64,000 bases of DNA from Ascarosepion bandense (GCA_037127315.1 JBBBDQ010001918.1:3858501-3922500); one strand, 5' to 3'. Positions 1 to 9,648 are shown, counted from the stretch's first letter. Numbers and translations: made by a program. The notes: a model not told the origin generated them from the sequence alone.

Positions 1-420
1 TTGTTGTCGCTAATGCCAGTGTTGTCGTTATTCCTGGTATTTTGACCCCCTTTTTTTAATGAAAGGGAAAAAGAACTGGGTAGAAAGTTTCAGCGCTTTG
101 ACCCGTTTCATCCGTTCATTTCCGTCCTTTGTCGGAAGTTGCTTATTCCTCGAGTCAGGATGAGGTCAAGTCTTACCGGCAGCCCTTAGGTGACATCAAA
201 TGAGACATCCATAACAGCTACCGTCAGCCGTGAAAACTCGTCTGTTATTTCAACCAATAAGATTTATTAGAGTGTATCAAAAGTTGTTCTTCTCCCACAT
301 TTTTTTTAATCAAACATTTACAACAAAGCTCGTTCCTAGACACGACTAAACAATAAGTGACATCACTGAGTTGTTAATTATATCATTATATATTAGAGTG
401 GTTCAGAAGTATTTTTATTT
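1..420. other. No recognisable feature
   Basis: AT-rich sequence with short T-runs. I see no coding frame, tRNA-like box or copy of any family found elsewhere in the window. Confidence 0.5.
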
Positions 421-482
421 TTTTGCACGTCTTTATTCAAAAGCTAATTTCATGTATGTATTTATCGATTGATATTATTATT

Positions 483-772
483 ATTATGCTCGGTGTGGTG
501 TGGGGAGGTGCATTGTGGATATCAGCTCGGAATGGGAAATCGGAGAGCCGAGTTCGAATTCCAGTTGAATTCGTTGCATTCACTTACGCGCAAATATCCT
601 TGAGGAACGTATTAATCCATCTCTTTCTCTTTCCAGCTGTAGGTAAAATGGCGGGACAGATTGGGTTCTATAGCCTTGGTTGGCAACCAGACTACTACAG
701 AAAGGAATAGGAACCTACTGCAGGAAAGGTTTCTGCCTAATCAGTCATGGATCGAAAGATACATGATCGCAA
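483..772 (+). repeat. SINE1 copy (tRNA-derived SINE)
   Basis: The head carries a degenerate box A region and a good box B (GAGTTCGAATTCC at about 544-556), as in a pol III tRNA promoter. The body follows the order shared by all SINE1 copies: TTACGCGCAAATA, GTATTAATCC, GACAGATTGGGTTC, CCTTGGTTGGCAACCAG. The 3' hairpin is present but mutated (catggatcgaaagatacatg). Open frames across this stretch are only read-through of the SINE. Confidence 0.85.
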
Positions 773-773
773 G

Positions 774-1135
774 AAATCGGGAAGCCGAGTTCGAATTCCA
801 GTCGAATTCCTTGCATTCACTTACGCGCAAGTACCCTTGGGAAAGGTATTAATCCGTCTCTTCCCACCAGTTATGGGTTAAATAATAGGACAGATTGGGT
901 TCAGGTAGACTGGTTGCCGACCAAGGCTACATAACCCAATCTGTCCTATTATTTAACCCATAACTGTTGGGAAGAGACGGATTAATACCTTAATTAATAC
1001 CTTAAGACGGATTAATACATTTCCCAAGGGTACTTGCGCGTAAGTGAATGCAAGGAATTCGACTGGAATTCGAACTCGGCCTCCCGATTTCTCGTTCCGA
1101 ACCGATATCCACTGCACCACGACGCACATCCACGT
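774..1135. repeat. Tail-to-tail inverted pair of truncated SINE1 copies (palindrome)
   Basis: A SINE1 fragment on the + strand (774-901) is followed, after about 31 nt, by the same segment inverted (933-1092), continuing into the inverted tRNA head with box A at 1120-1130. The arms are nearly identical over about 128 bp, except for a 28-bp duplicated piece in the right arm that contains GACGGATTAATAC. As RNA or single-stranded DNA this would form one long hairpin. Confidence 0.85.
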
Positions 1136-1142
1136 AACTACT

Positions 1143-1206
1143 ATTGAAAACAAGAATAGTACCAGTAATAATACCTACTATTACTGGTACTATTCTTGTT
1201 TTCAAT
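1143..1206. repeat. Perfect 28-bp palindrome inside RLE LINE sequence
   Basis: Left arm 1143-1170 and right arm 1179-1206 are exact reverse complements with an 8-nt loop. The right arm is the end of the adjacent minus-strand RLE LINE, so the left arm looks like a snap-back copy of it. The neighbouring SINE1 palindrome begins just upstream. Confidence 0.9.
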
Positions 1207-1610
1207 TTCCACATTTTTTTTCTATTTAGATTTCCAGATATTTTTATTTTGAAAGTTTTTCAAATTCCTTGGTTGCTATGTTAGACAAATCATATCAAGT
1301 AGTAGGCATTTTTTTCCTTTTGATTTTTGACAATAATGTCCGGTATATTTGCTTTAATTTTCCCGCCTGTGTAGATTGTGTAATCTCATAGAATGGTGAC
1401 ATCCTTCATTTCTGCAACCGGTGCTGGGTGATGTTGATACCAATGTTTGTTTAAATATTTTCGAAAGTGTTTGCACATTGTTCAGTGTAAATATTGCCCA
1501 ACTCTATCGTGACGATTTTTATATTCATTTGGGGCAAGTACGGAACATCGTGAGATTAGATGATCTATCGTTTCCTGGTATTTGACAGCGAATCTGCATT
1601 TTGGATCCAC
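1179..1610 (-). pseudogene. RLE-type LINE, C-terminal fragment (zinc finger and endonuclease region)
   Basis: Read on the minus strand, the sequence gives a degenerate C-x(n)-HLISRC zinc-finger segment (about 1530-1580). It is followed by a CKHF...W..H.P segment, a PDIIV segment and finally MWKLKTR.VPVIVG. This order matches the C-terminus of LINEs that carry a restriction-like endonuclease (R2/R4/NeSL-like group), and the same protein is better preserved at 6421-6840. Frameshifts and stops break it. One cysteine of the first CxxC pair is missing. The exact clade is uncertain. Confidence 0.65.
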
Positions 1611-2055
1611 ATTATTATGTATGATATTTATTATTATCTATATTATTATTATTATTATTATTATTGATTGTATCGAAAATATTTTCGATATTTTTTACAT
1701 GCGTTCAATCCAAATCAAATTTCATGCTCACATTTATTCCTTTATGATTATTCATCAAGGGAATTTTCGTTTTTTGCCGAATTTTAATTAAATCCCACTT
1801 TCATGTGTCAATTTTAGGACTGTCACTACTATTAATATTTTCATCATTATTATTAACAGTTGAGAGAAAAGCGCCATTTAAGAAAAGTAAAAACAAAATA
1901 TTTGACAATGTTAAAAGATTTTTTAACAGAATGTCTGTTTTCTTCAAATTATATTTTAAAGAAATATCATTAGAAATATCTATAAATCTACAAAAAATTC
2001 TAAATCATTATACAAACGTTGCTTGTCTTATAATGAAAAAAAAATGACCATCCTG
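1610..2055. other. AT-rich stretch, nothing recognised
   Basis: A short (ATT)n tract at about 1640-1667 lies next to the RLE LINE end. Short open frames here are AT-rich and show no known motif. Confidence 0.45.
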
Positions 2056-2306
2056 GTAATCAGTCGGTTAAGTGCCATATATGAAACACGCTTGGGCGAT
2101 TATGTCCCGAAAGAGACATGACTGACTTGGCAGAAGATTATCCCGCAGTAGCTTGCTATTACTTTCAGCGGTTGACTGGTTGCAAGCCAAGGCTATAGAA
2201 CCTAATCTGTCCTGTTATTTAACCCATAACTGGAAGGAAGAGACGGATTAATACATTTCCCAAGGGTATTTGCGCGTAAGTGAATGCAAGGAATTCAACT
2301 GGAAAG
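2056..2306 (-). repeat. SINE1 copy, head truncated
   Basis: It starts with the 3' end (CAGTCGGTTAAGTGCC), then the hairpin, then the conserved body up to GAATTCAACTGGAA at about 2303, where it stops before box B. The 5' (tRNA) end is therefore missing. Confidence 0.85.
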
Positions 2307-2382
2307 ATAAAATGTTCTCATAAACATATGACCAAAATGCTATCGTTGTATCTCAACACAGCAACTCATAACTGTTGGGACG

Positions 2383-2654
2383 CCCGCGCCTATTTTGCTA
2401 TAATGGACTATTCCATTACTATGGTGGCATCTACGTAGGAGAGTGTGCCGAGCAGACGATAGACAAGTCAGTCGTAGACTTCCGGTGACGACCCGGAAGT
2501 ACCCATTGCTCATACTACGTCTTACGACGGTTGGGACGATTAACCCTTATTCTTGTATTGGATACTAATAACCTTTGTAAATACTATTTTCACGGAATAC
2601 AACAATTAACCTATTCCTGTTGTTGAGTTATTTATTCTTACTCACGACATAACA
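2383..2654. mobile_element. Solo LTR, family A, with target-site duplication
   Basis: The element is 272 bp, begins TGTTGGGACG and ends ACATAACA, the TG...CA form of LTRs. It is flanked by the identical 5-bp sequence ATAAC (2378-2382 and 2655-2659). A second copy at 31624-31898 has a different 5-bp duplication, so both ends are well defined. No internal region (gag/pol) is attached, so it is a solo LTR. A TATAATGG motif at about 2400 may be promoter-like, but orientation is not certain. Confidence 0.85.
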
Positions 2655-2689
2655 ATAACAAATGTTCTTCGACACACGCATGCACATGT

Positions 2690-2850
2690 CGGATACTCCA
2701 ATATGGTGTCGAAAGGTTTTACTGGTCCCCATGACAGGTTGACAAAACTTTTAATAATGTCTGCTGCGTAAACCAAAGCTTTTAGGTGGCCCCACAGGCA
2801 AAAATCTAAAGGACTGAGGTCGGAGGAACGTGCAAGGCAACAGAACCGGT
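2690..2850 (-). pseudogene. Tc1/mariner-like transposase relic, C-terminal catalytic region
   Basis: On the minus strand one frame reads SSDLSPLDFCLWGHLKALVY, which fits the conserved block around the third catalytic aspartate of IS630/Tc1/mariner transposases (S-PDL-PLD-FLWG). No start, no first two acidic residues and no terminal inverted repeats are visible. Only about 50 codons are recognisable. Confidence 0.55.
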
Positions 2851-2859
2851 GCTCTCACC

Positions 2860-3217
2860 TAACCCCTTTCCTTTACGTTTTAAATCTACAGGTCAGCAGT
2901 CTAACTGACTTGCTGAATGTATCATTTGATTTAAGTTGACATACGCTCTTACGCGTGCTCTTTGATGATATGTTGCTTATATATATGCTTATGTATGAAT
3001 ATGTGTGTGTATTCGCCGAACTGATGTAATGATGTATTTTTCCTTAAATTTTCTCTTTTAAGGGAGCGATCTTTATTTTTATTCTGTTTTTTAGACCTTT
3101 GTGAATTTCATTCGTGTAAAATCTTCTATACAGTAAAGACGTAAGCTGATGATGGTTCTCCAGAAATAGGCCTATATTCCCGATTTACCATGAAATAATG
3201 TGTCAGCCTTAATTTTT

Positions 3218-3270
<53 letters not shown>

Positions 3271-3660
3271 GAATATTGTTTGGTAATTTTTCTTATATTA
3301 ATGCACATGTCGAAGTGGTCATAAGTGGACACGTAGGTAGGTGTTCCCAACAACTAGAACTAAAGCCATCTTTCTTATAGTCTATCCTGTTGTCTCATAA
3401 GACATTCTATTCGCAGTCTAAGAATGCTGGATTCTTGATAACTGTAATTTGTATGTCTCAAGCGACGAGACGGTAACAATGAAAAAAAAAAAAAAACGGG
3501 GCGTGCCCCAATGACAGAGAAGAAAATATAGGAGGAATAAAGAAAAAAAAAAGCCGAAGAAAACACCGAATAGGTGATATACGAGTATTTGATAATGTTA
3601 TATCCGAATGACACGGGATCACAAGGAAAAGACATAATAATTATGTGCTATGTATCCGGC
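2860..3660. other. No feature apart from a (TA)n tract
   Basis: (TA)n lies at about 3222-3267, and A-runs at 3481-3496 and 3541-3552. I see no repeat shared with the rest of the window and no convincing coding frame. Confidence 0.4.
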
Positions 3661-3664
3661 CTTA

Positions 3665-3665
3665 T

Positions 3666-3707
<42 letters not shown>

Positions 3708-3976
3708 AGCGTGTGTGTGTGTGTGTGTGTGCATGTGTATACATACACACTCACACATGCACACACATATATATAATAATATATTATTTTATTATCTGTC
3801 TCTCTCTTTCTCTCTCTCTCTCTCTGACTCTCTGTCTCTCTCTATATATATGATAAACATATAGTTTTAAGGTATGCTATATTTATCAGTCAAGTTGCTT
3901 GCTATATGGTATGGAGCGTATTTAAATACAATAGCGGAAAGTGAAATCACCAGCGGTAGTTTCTATTTTTCTCTTT

Positions 3977-4025
<49 letters not shown>

Positions 4026-4050
4026 ATATATATATAAGAGAGTGAGAGAG
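3665..4050. repeat. Compound microsatellites (TA)n(TG)n, (CA)n, (TC)n, (GA)n
   Basis: (TA)n then (TG)n at 3666-3735, CA-rich to 3765, (TC)n at 3797-3842, and a pure (TC)n at about 3970-4021 followed by (TA)n and GA-rich sequence. Apparent proteins rich in Cys-Val or Ser-Leu here are artefacts of the repeats. Confidence 0.9.
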
Positions 4051-4191
4051 CGAGAGAGAGAGCACTCTGCATTTACGCTCTCACAACTTGATTGTGCAAT
4101 CTGGAAGAATGGTACACTTTGAAAAACAGTAGCTACTCTGGCATCTACGCATCGTTCATTCAGCAATGAATTAGAACACTCTCAGCTATTG

Positions 4192-4385
4192 GGCGTGTAT
4201 AATGATAATATGCACGGTAAAAAGTCTGCCTCATTCTACCGACCGCTCATAGCTCAGAGGTAGAATCGCCGACTGACGCCAATTCGGTCGGGTTTCAATC
4301 CTGGCTAAAAAGCAATCGGCTGTCTAACCGTACTGATGAGCAGTGATACAGCGAAACAGATATGTCTACGGATGACTATATATAG
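4192..4385 (+). repeat. HHR-SINE copy 1 (tRNA-like head plus hammerhead)
   Basis: A leader of about 50 nt precedes a tRNA-like head. Box A is CATAGCTCAGAGGTAGA (4248-4264) and the box B-like motif is GGTTTCAATCC (about 4290-4300). A hammerhead ribozyme fold follows at 4322-4376, and the copy then runs into TATATATA. The same order is seen in five other copies in the window. Confidence 0.85.
4322..4376 (+). ncRNA. Type I hammerhead ribozyme motif
   Basis: The core CTGATGA (4333-4339) is followed by stem II (GCAGT/ACAGC, one A-A mismatch, loop GAT), then GAAA (4353-4356). Helix III is ACA/TGT closed by a 4-nt loop, and the cleavage triplet is GTC (4364-4366). Helix I pairs CCGTA (4328-4332) with TACGG (4367-4371), a perfect 5 bp, and GTC (4322-4324) pairs with GAC (4374-4376) beyond an internal loop. 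All invariant core nucleotides are present. Predicted cleavage is after 4366. Activity is inferred, not shown. Confidence 0.8.
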
Positions 4386-4509
4386 CACTCTACATTTTAT
4401 ATGGATTTGATTAGATATATATTTGTGTGTATTTAATTTTAGTATATATTTCTGACATTACATTGTAACAGACATATTTACCAAAATTATACAAAAATAT
4501 CTTGAAATA

Positions 4510-5050
4510 TTAAAGAGTCAACTTATTTAATTAAAATCTCCATTGGTTTCAACCACGGCTTCAACACATGTTCGGAATCTTCTATCTCCTGAAAATCGTC
4601 AAAACGGTCTCCTTGTTTAAGTTTATGAATACTTCCATAATCTTTGCCTTTGGTGGTATAAGAAGGTTTATTGGTCCCTCGCTTAACTGTGCCCCCACAC
4701 ATAATAAACAAGGGTTTGCAGTCTTGAGAGTTAGGTGGCCAGATGTAAGGGGTCTTGGTGTTGTGGTTGTAAAAATGGTTTGACAACCATGACTACTTGT
4801 GTGGCATGGTGCTGAATGCTGTTGCCACACGTAGGGCCTTCCAGCAGCCGCAATCTTTACCTAGGCCAGCAATAACTTTCCAATACATTTGATGCAGGCC
4901 TTCGTGTTGAGTTTGGTGCCTTCACGAATAAATTGGGGAGTTTCTCTCTTATCAGAACTATCAGAGTGAATTTTGCGTGTTTTCATGTTATGGTGGGCTT
5001 TTTCTCACCGATGGTACCCAACTGACCTTACTATACTCTCCAGTCGATGA
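4510..5050 (-). pseudogene. Mariner-like transposase pseudogene
   Basis: Minus-strand frames give KLNTKACIKCIGKLL, then RPYVWQQHSAPCHTS (about 4795-4840), then WPPNSQDCKPL and later FINLNKETV. These are the linked C-terminal catalytic blocks of mariner transposases, which cut and paste DNA at TA sites. In the family the second catalytic residue is the D of QQDSAP; here it is H, so this copy would be dead even without its frame breaks. At least two frameshifts separate the blocks, since adjacent pieces read in different frames. No terminal inverted repeats were found. Confidence 0.75.
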
Positions 5051-5106
5051 ACTCAAAAATAGCGCATAAAATTAAAAATATAATATGCCAAGAATATATA
5101 CATCGC

Positions 5107-5139
<33 letters not shown>

Positions 5140-5149
<10 letters not shown>

Positions 5150-5345
5150 GTCATTCACATACAAGCCTGTTTCGCTGTATTACAGCTCATCAGTGAGCTA
5201 AGCCATCTGCTTGATTCTGGGCGGGATCTAATCTCGACCGATTTGGTGTCAGTCGGAGTCGCTAACCACTAAGCCATAGGCGTATGGAAATTTTAGCGTG
5301 TTATATATAAGCGGTGTATACACACGCCAGTCACCGAAAGAATGC
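5140..5345 (-). repeat. HHR-SINE copy 2
   Basis: Minus strand: a leader (ACTGGCGTGTGTATACACC...) is followed by a tRNA-like head with box A GCTTAGTGGTTAGCG (about 5263-5277). The box B region is degenerate. A hammerhead-like segment and (TA)n end the copy. The leader resembles that of the copy at 23561-23765. Confidence 0.75.
5152..5198 (-). ncRNA. Degenerate hammerhead ribozyme motif
   Basis: Core CTGATGA (complement of 5187-5193), stem II GCTGT/ACAGC with loop AAT, then GAAAC, and helix III ACA/TGT. The cleavage triplet is GTA. Helix I is weak, with only about three of four possible pairs next to the core. The core is intact but the flanking helix has decayed. Confidence 0.6.
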
Positions 5346-5379
5346 AATTTATTGCTTAAAAGTAAGTATTGCTTAAAAG

Positions 5380-5435
<56 letters not shown>
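5380..5435. repeat. (TA)n microsatellite
   Basis: An almost pure TA tract of about 55 bp. It borders the palindromic tRNA-Leu-like element to its right. Confidence 0.95.
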
Positions 5436-5440
<5 letters not shown>

Positions 5441-5945
5441 TATTTGTTTGAACATTATTTTTGATTGATACTCGCATTTGATTAAATATTCTGTTTTCTG
5501 TTTTTATAATCAAACAGTATATATGTTTACTTCTACTGGCCTAATTATTTACGATTAATTTTTGTTACGAAGATGTGTGTCATTCGGCAGGATTCGAACC
5601 TGCGACCCCTATCCAGATAGGCGAAGCCACCAATTGATCTGGCACGTCTTAAACCTCTCAGTTTAAACGAAGTCCAGTGATGCCTATGTAATAGAATTTT
5701 CGATTCACACAATTGGTGGCTTCCCCTATGTGGATAGGGATCGCAGGTCGAATGGCACACATTTTCATAGCAAAAATTTATCATAAATAATCAGGCCGGT
5801 AGAAATAAAATATACATACTGTTTGATTATAAAAACAGAAGATCTATGTAACTACGAGTACCGATAAAAAATGATGTTCAAACAAATAATTTCAAATTAT
5901 CGTTTGTTTATAACCAATGTCGCTAATCTTTGTTAATTTCTGTAA
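5436..5945. repeat. tRNA-Leu-like element, head-to-head inverted dimer
   Basis: The left half (5436-5662) is a reversed unit: the arm (GGCCTAATTATTT..., complement of AATAATCAGGCC) and then a reversed tRNA-like sequence. The right half (about 5710-5945) is the direct unit, with the 3' half of the tRNA-like part and then the same arm. Arms of about 140 bp match at roughly 85-90% by eye. The centre is about 50 nt. A second palindromic copy is at 7247-7795, and single copies lie at 23095 and 61160. Confidence 0.8.
5576..5662 (-). other. tRNA-Leu-like sequence (pseudo-tRNA)
   Basis: Minus strand: AGAGGTTTAAGACGTGCCAG resembles the D arm and start of the anticodon stem of a class II (Leu-type) tRNA. 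A variable arm CTATCTGGATAG is followed by a clean T arm (GCAGGTTCGAATCCTGC) and CGAATGAC as the 3' acceptor strand. The 5' acceptor strand is not matched. It is part of a repeat, so it is treated as tRNA-derived, not as a gene. Confidence 0.6.
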
Positions 5946-5963
5946 TATATATGTATATATATA

Positions 5964-6277
5964 TGTTGTGGTTGTAGTTGCCAATTTGTTGTGGAATTGT
6001 TGCGGCGAAACTTCGCCACAAAGTTGTAGGGTTCCGGTTTGATCAGAAGTAAGACACAGAACACAGAAGGTAGGTTCAAAACAGTTGTATTAGTATAACA
6101 AGAACATATGTATAGGTAAGTGTTAGTAATAAAGTAAATAGAAATAAGTTCGAACGGTATAGTTATGCTGCTTATTGCCTGACTAGTAGCTGGCTTTAAC
6201 TGCCTTCTGAATTGCCTCCTGCAGGTAATTATATAATAAGAGGAAGAGTCAATTCCTCGTAGGAGGACACCATAACA
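5964..6277. mobile_element. Solo LTR, family B
   Basis: The element is 314 bp, begins TGTTGTGG and ends CCATAACA. The same 5 bp, ATATA, lie on both sides (5959-5963, 6278-6282), though the site is TA-rich so that duplication is weak evidence. A second, interrupted copy at 21432-22296 shares the whole length, including a GGCGAAACTTCGCC hairpin and GCCTGACTAGTAGCTG. Confidence 0.7.
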
Positions 6278-6378
6278 ATATATATATAAATATGAGACCA
6301 TATGACATGTAAATTTCTGTATATCAGAATAATGTTAAGCAAAGGAATGACAAAGTTGAAAAACTGGTTTTAAGTAAT

Positions 6379-6383
6379 TAATA

Positions 6384-6420
<37 letters not shown>
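6379..6420. repeat. (AAT)n microsatellite
   Basis: About 14 units of AAT abut the 5' end of the RLE LINE fragment. A complementary (ATT)n abuts another copy at 9651-9702. Confidence 0.95.
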
Positions 6421-6422
<2 letters not shown>

Positions 6423-6990
6423 CAAACACTGGTATGAACATCACCCAGCACCGGTTACAGAAATAGAAGATGTAACCATTCTATGGGGTTACATCATCTA
6501 CACAGACAGAAAAATTGAAGCAAACAGGCCAGACATTATTGTTAAAAACCAGAAGAAGAAAACTTGTCTATTAATTGATATGGCTTGTCCAGCGGATTGT
6601 AACATAGCAATCAAGGAATTTGAAAAACTGTCAAAATATAAAGACCTGGAAATTGAAATAGAAAAAATGTGGAAATTGAAAACAAGAGTTGTGCCAGTGA
6701 TAGTAGGTGCACTTGGAATGATAAAAAATGGAACAAAACAACACATTGAAAGAATCCGTGGAAACCCCAGCTTAAGAGATATACAAAAAATTGTCTTATT
6801 AAGTACAGCCCACACACTAAGGAAAACTTTATCTATGTAACGCTAGGGATGATAGGGAATATAGAAAAACATGAAATGGAGCCATAACAACACGCCACTA
6901 CCTGCCTTAGGTCTCCCCGCAGACTTGGTTGGTAGTGAGACCAAAGCAGAAATCGAAATATGATGAAAAATGACATAATAACAGTAACAA
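6421..6990 (+). pseudogene. RLE-type LINE, endonuclease C-terminus and 3' UTR
   Basis: One open frame runs through 6840, with an ATG at 6580. In-frame sequence upstream reads TDRKIEANRPDIIV, then CLLIDMACPADCNIAIKEFE, EKMWKLKTRVVPVIVGALG and TAHTLRKTLSM at the stop. The RPD...LLID...KE spacing fits the PD-(D/E)XK restriction-like endonuclease at the C-terminus of R2/R4/NeSL-type LINEs, which nicks the target for primed reverse transcription. The 3' UTR (6841-6990) contains GCCATAACAACACGCC and ends in TAA-rich sequence. It is 5'-truncated (no RT) but otherwise the best copy here. Clade assignment is tentative. Confidence 0.7.
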
Positions 6991-7011
6991 TAATAATAAT
7001 GCTAATACTAA

Positions 7012-7215
7012 TAATTGTTATACTATATTTTAGTTCGTCTTGAAAAACCCACAGAGAACAAACTCGGAGGGAAAAGAAGGGGAAGTAACAAAAGAAACAA
7101 ACGAAGTACATGAACATACGTCAAACACTCGTAGGAAAAAAAAAAAAAAGAGCCACCTTACCCTGACGAGCCGTAGGGTGAAACCTAGGTAGGTTTGTTG
7201 GCTTTTACTTAGATT
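7012..7215 (+). repeat. Unclassified repeat X
   Basis: It shares GAGGACAAACTCGG-like, GAAACAAACGAA and TACATGAACA blocks, in the same order, with 40530-40850. It ends with CCCTGACGAGCCGTAGGGTG, in which ACCCT and AGGGT can pair. No coding potential is seen. Confidence 0.6.
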
Positions 7216-7246
7216 TATTCTTTATATATATATATATATATATATA

Positions 7247-7795
7247 TTACGGAAATTAACGATTTTTTTTAACGAAACTTGGTTATAAGCAACCGACAAT
7301 TTGTAATGAATTATTTTGAACATTATTTTTACCGATACTCGTATTTAAGTAGATATTCTGTTTTTAATTAAACAGTATTTTATATTTATATCTACCGGCC
7401 TGATTATTTTACGATAAATTTTTATTGCGAAAATGTGTGCTAATTTCCGTAACATGTTGACATTTACGATACATTTCAGAGCAGATATGGTTTGTTTGTG
7501 ATAGATCGAAAATTGTGTTATATAAGCATGATAAAAACATCGTCTGATCAGGAGGCTACTCATAGTCAAGTGGTTAAGACAGTACCAGATCAAATGGTAG
7601 CTTCCCCTATGTAAATAGGGGTCGCAGGTTCGAATCCTGCTGGATAGCACACATTTTCGTAATAAAAATTTATTGTGAAATAATCAGGCCGGTAGATATA
7701 AATATAAAATACTGTTTAATTAAAAACAGAATATCTACTTAAATACGAGTATCGGTAAAAATAATGTTCAAAATAATTCATTATATATATATATA
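7247..7795. repeat. tRNA-Leu-like element with 138-bp near-perfect inverted arms
   Basis: The left arm 7303-7440 and right arm 7646-7783 are reverse complements with about three differences in 138 bp. The 205-nt interior holds the TTTCCGTAACATG segment and a tRNA-Leu-like sequence. Compared with the direct copy at 23095-23500, the left part (7247-7440) is inverted and restarts at TAATTTCCGTAAC. (TA)n tracts border both ends. Confidence 0.85.
7553..7648 (+). other. tRNA-Leu-like sequence (pseudo-tRNA)
   Basis: Box A-like CATAGTCAAGTGGTTAAGAC, an anticodon region CCAGATCAAATGG, a long variable arm CCCCTATGTAAATAGGGG and a perfect T arm GCAGGTTCGAATCCTGC. The layout is that of a class II (Leu/Ser) tRNA. 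The acceptor stem does not close and the anticodon loop is off register, so a functional tRNA is unlikely. Confidence 0.6.
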
Positions 7796-7914
7796 TTAAT
7801 TTCTACGTATCAGAACATTGAAAGACAAGGTGTAAAATATTCTTTGTTACGGGTTTCATCCTCTACGATGTCTCCATTGGACTAAAATGTAAATACGTAT
7901 GTTTACAGGTGGGT

Positions 7915-8158
7915 GGAAATCAAAATTCCAATACTGGATTTACCTATCTAGCTACTGACAGGCTTGTTTTGATTTTGTTTTTTTTTTAACGTGATATTAC
8001 CGTCAGCCCATTATATCACCCACACGTCCAAGGTAACTTCACTTGATATTTCCAAGCGGTAACCTATTTATGTACTAACCTGGTTCAATGTTGTTTAACT
8101 TCAGTGACCCTACGAGAACCGGTGTTTCAGCGTGATATGGCTGTAAGACCCCCTCCCC
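7915..8158 (-). pseudogene. Two degenerate 5S rRNA-derived units
   Basis: Minus strand, 8035-8140: CTTACAGCC-like start, ATCACG, ACCGGTTCTCG, CACTGAAG, then TTGGAAATATCAAG near the end, the order of a 5S rRNA. A more decayed unit lies at 7925-8010. They are joined by a spacer (CATTATATCACCCACACG) also found in the array at 10.7-11.9 kb. Confidence 0.65.
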
Positions 8159-8159
8159 A

Positions 8160-8755
8160 AATCATTGAAGGTATACTATCATTATGTAGCACCATGCGTT
8201 CATTAAGGTCTATTTTGGGCACATCGATGTGGGGTAATATTTAGCAAGATTGTCGCGCTAGAACCAGTTCCAAGTGAGTAGTGAGTTCGGTCCTCACTGG
8301 GAGTACTATACATTCAGTCTTGTGCCACGTCTAAGCTGTGCTTAAAAAATCACCATTAAGGTTTGTTTGGAAAGTTGCATAAATTTGCCAAAATATCCAC
8401 TTTGCGACGTCCGATTATGTTTTTCTTTTCGTGTTGAGCTGTTCATCTGAATGTTTTGGAAAATATATTTATTTATAAACAAAAAAGAAAACTGAAAGCG
8501 ACACACATTTTACATAAATAAAATTTTTTTCGTAATGTGTGAGGCGTACTTGTAAGTATAATTTTTTGTTATTCTCTGAGGTACTATTATTATTATTACA
8601 ATTAATAATAGTAATGAAAATAATAACATTTCCTTCGCTTCCTGATTTATATTCATTTCTTTCCGGGTCCTAAATAGAGATCAGATATGACATCATGACA
8701 TTTTGCATTGTGTTTTTGTCTAAACAAAAGGCAAACATATTTTAAATAAAGTCCT
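8160..8755. other. No recognisable feature
   Basis: AT-rich, with a few short ATT runs near 8585 and 8755. No shared repeat or coding frame was recognised. Confidence 0.4.
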
Positions 8756-8757
8756 TT

Positions 8758-8885
8758 ATTATTATTATTATGTCATTTTTCATTATAATTTGATGTCTGC
8801 TAGGGTCGCACTACCTACCAAGTCTGCAGGAAGACCTAAGGCAGGTAGTAGTGTGTTGTTATGACTCTATTTCATAATTTTTCTT
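8758..8885 (-). repeat. RLE LINE 3' UTR fragment
   Basis: It carries the complement of the 3' UTR seen at 6860-6970 (CATAACAACACACTACTACC, AGGTCTTCCTGCAGACTTGG) and an (ATT)n start that corresponds to the TAA-rich LINE tail. Confidence 0.7.
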
Positions 8886-8889
8886 TTTT

Positions 8890-9360
8890 CTTTTTGAGTT
8901 TTGTTTCACAGCATATCAACCGCTGTGGGTTATTTAATGCCAAAAAGGTCGGGTTTTAAGGCATTTTTTAATGTTTGCTGATAGTGAGAAGGTAAATTTA
9001 TTTAGATTTCAACGAAAATTTGTTATTATTTTTTATTTTAGAAAACTGAAAATGTCTTCTAGTTTGTATACAAAAATCTTTTGCCGAGAATAATTTTTTT
9101 TTTCAAAAATGTATTATTGGTAATATTTTTCCTTCAAAAACGTATATCTATAAAAGTGTATTTTTATACTTTCATAGTGTTTTGACCCTAGTTTGGGGGG
9201 CAGCTATTTGCCCATAGCTGGGATCCTGACAGGTGCTACCATTCCGGGTCAGGGTGGACCTGGGAACAACAGCAATGAAGAGGTGATTCCATGCTCCTTA
9301 CAACCTCCCAATCAGAGGCCTTGCTGCCGGATGCAGTTTACCGTCATACCCAAGACTCGT
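8890..9360 (+). repeat. Unclassified repeat Y
   Basis: It includes CATATCAACC, a series of degenerate CAAAAATGTATT..GGTAAT modules, and a GC-richer block (9200-9350: GGTCAGGGTGGACCTGG, CAATCAGAGGCCTTGC). The same blocks appear inverted at 41345-41735. The minisatellite-like modules are also found at 45450 and 54640-56290. The class is unknown. Confidence 0.55.
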
Positions 9361-9361
9361 A

Positions 9362-9648
9362 TGTTTTCACATCTCCCTAACATCCCTAGCGTTATATAGG
9401 CAAAGTTCTTCTTAGTGTGTGGACTGTACTTAACAAAACAATGTTTTGTATATCTCTTAAGCTGGGGTTTCCACGGATTCTTTCAATGTGTTGTTTTGTT
9501 CCATTTTTTATCATTCCAAGTGCACCTACTATCACTGGTACGATACTTATTTTCAATTTCCACATTTTTCTACTTCAAATTCCAGGTCTTTATATTTTGA
9601 CAGTTTTTCGAATTCCTTGGATGCTATGTTACAATCCGCTGGACAAGC

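Noticed and set aside
423..852. Short open frames of 63-95 codons
   Set aside because: Read-through of SINE1 sequence; the same peptide pieces recur wherever SINE1 occurs.
7553..7648. Functional tRNA-Leu gene
   Set aside because: Acceptor stem not closed, anticodon loop out of register and embedded in a repeat found four times.
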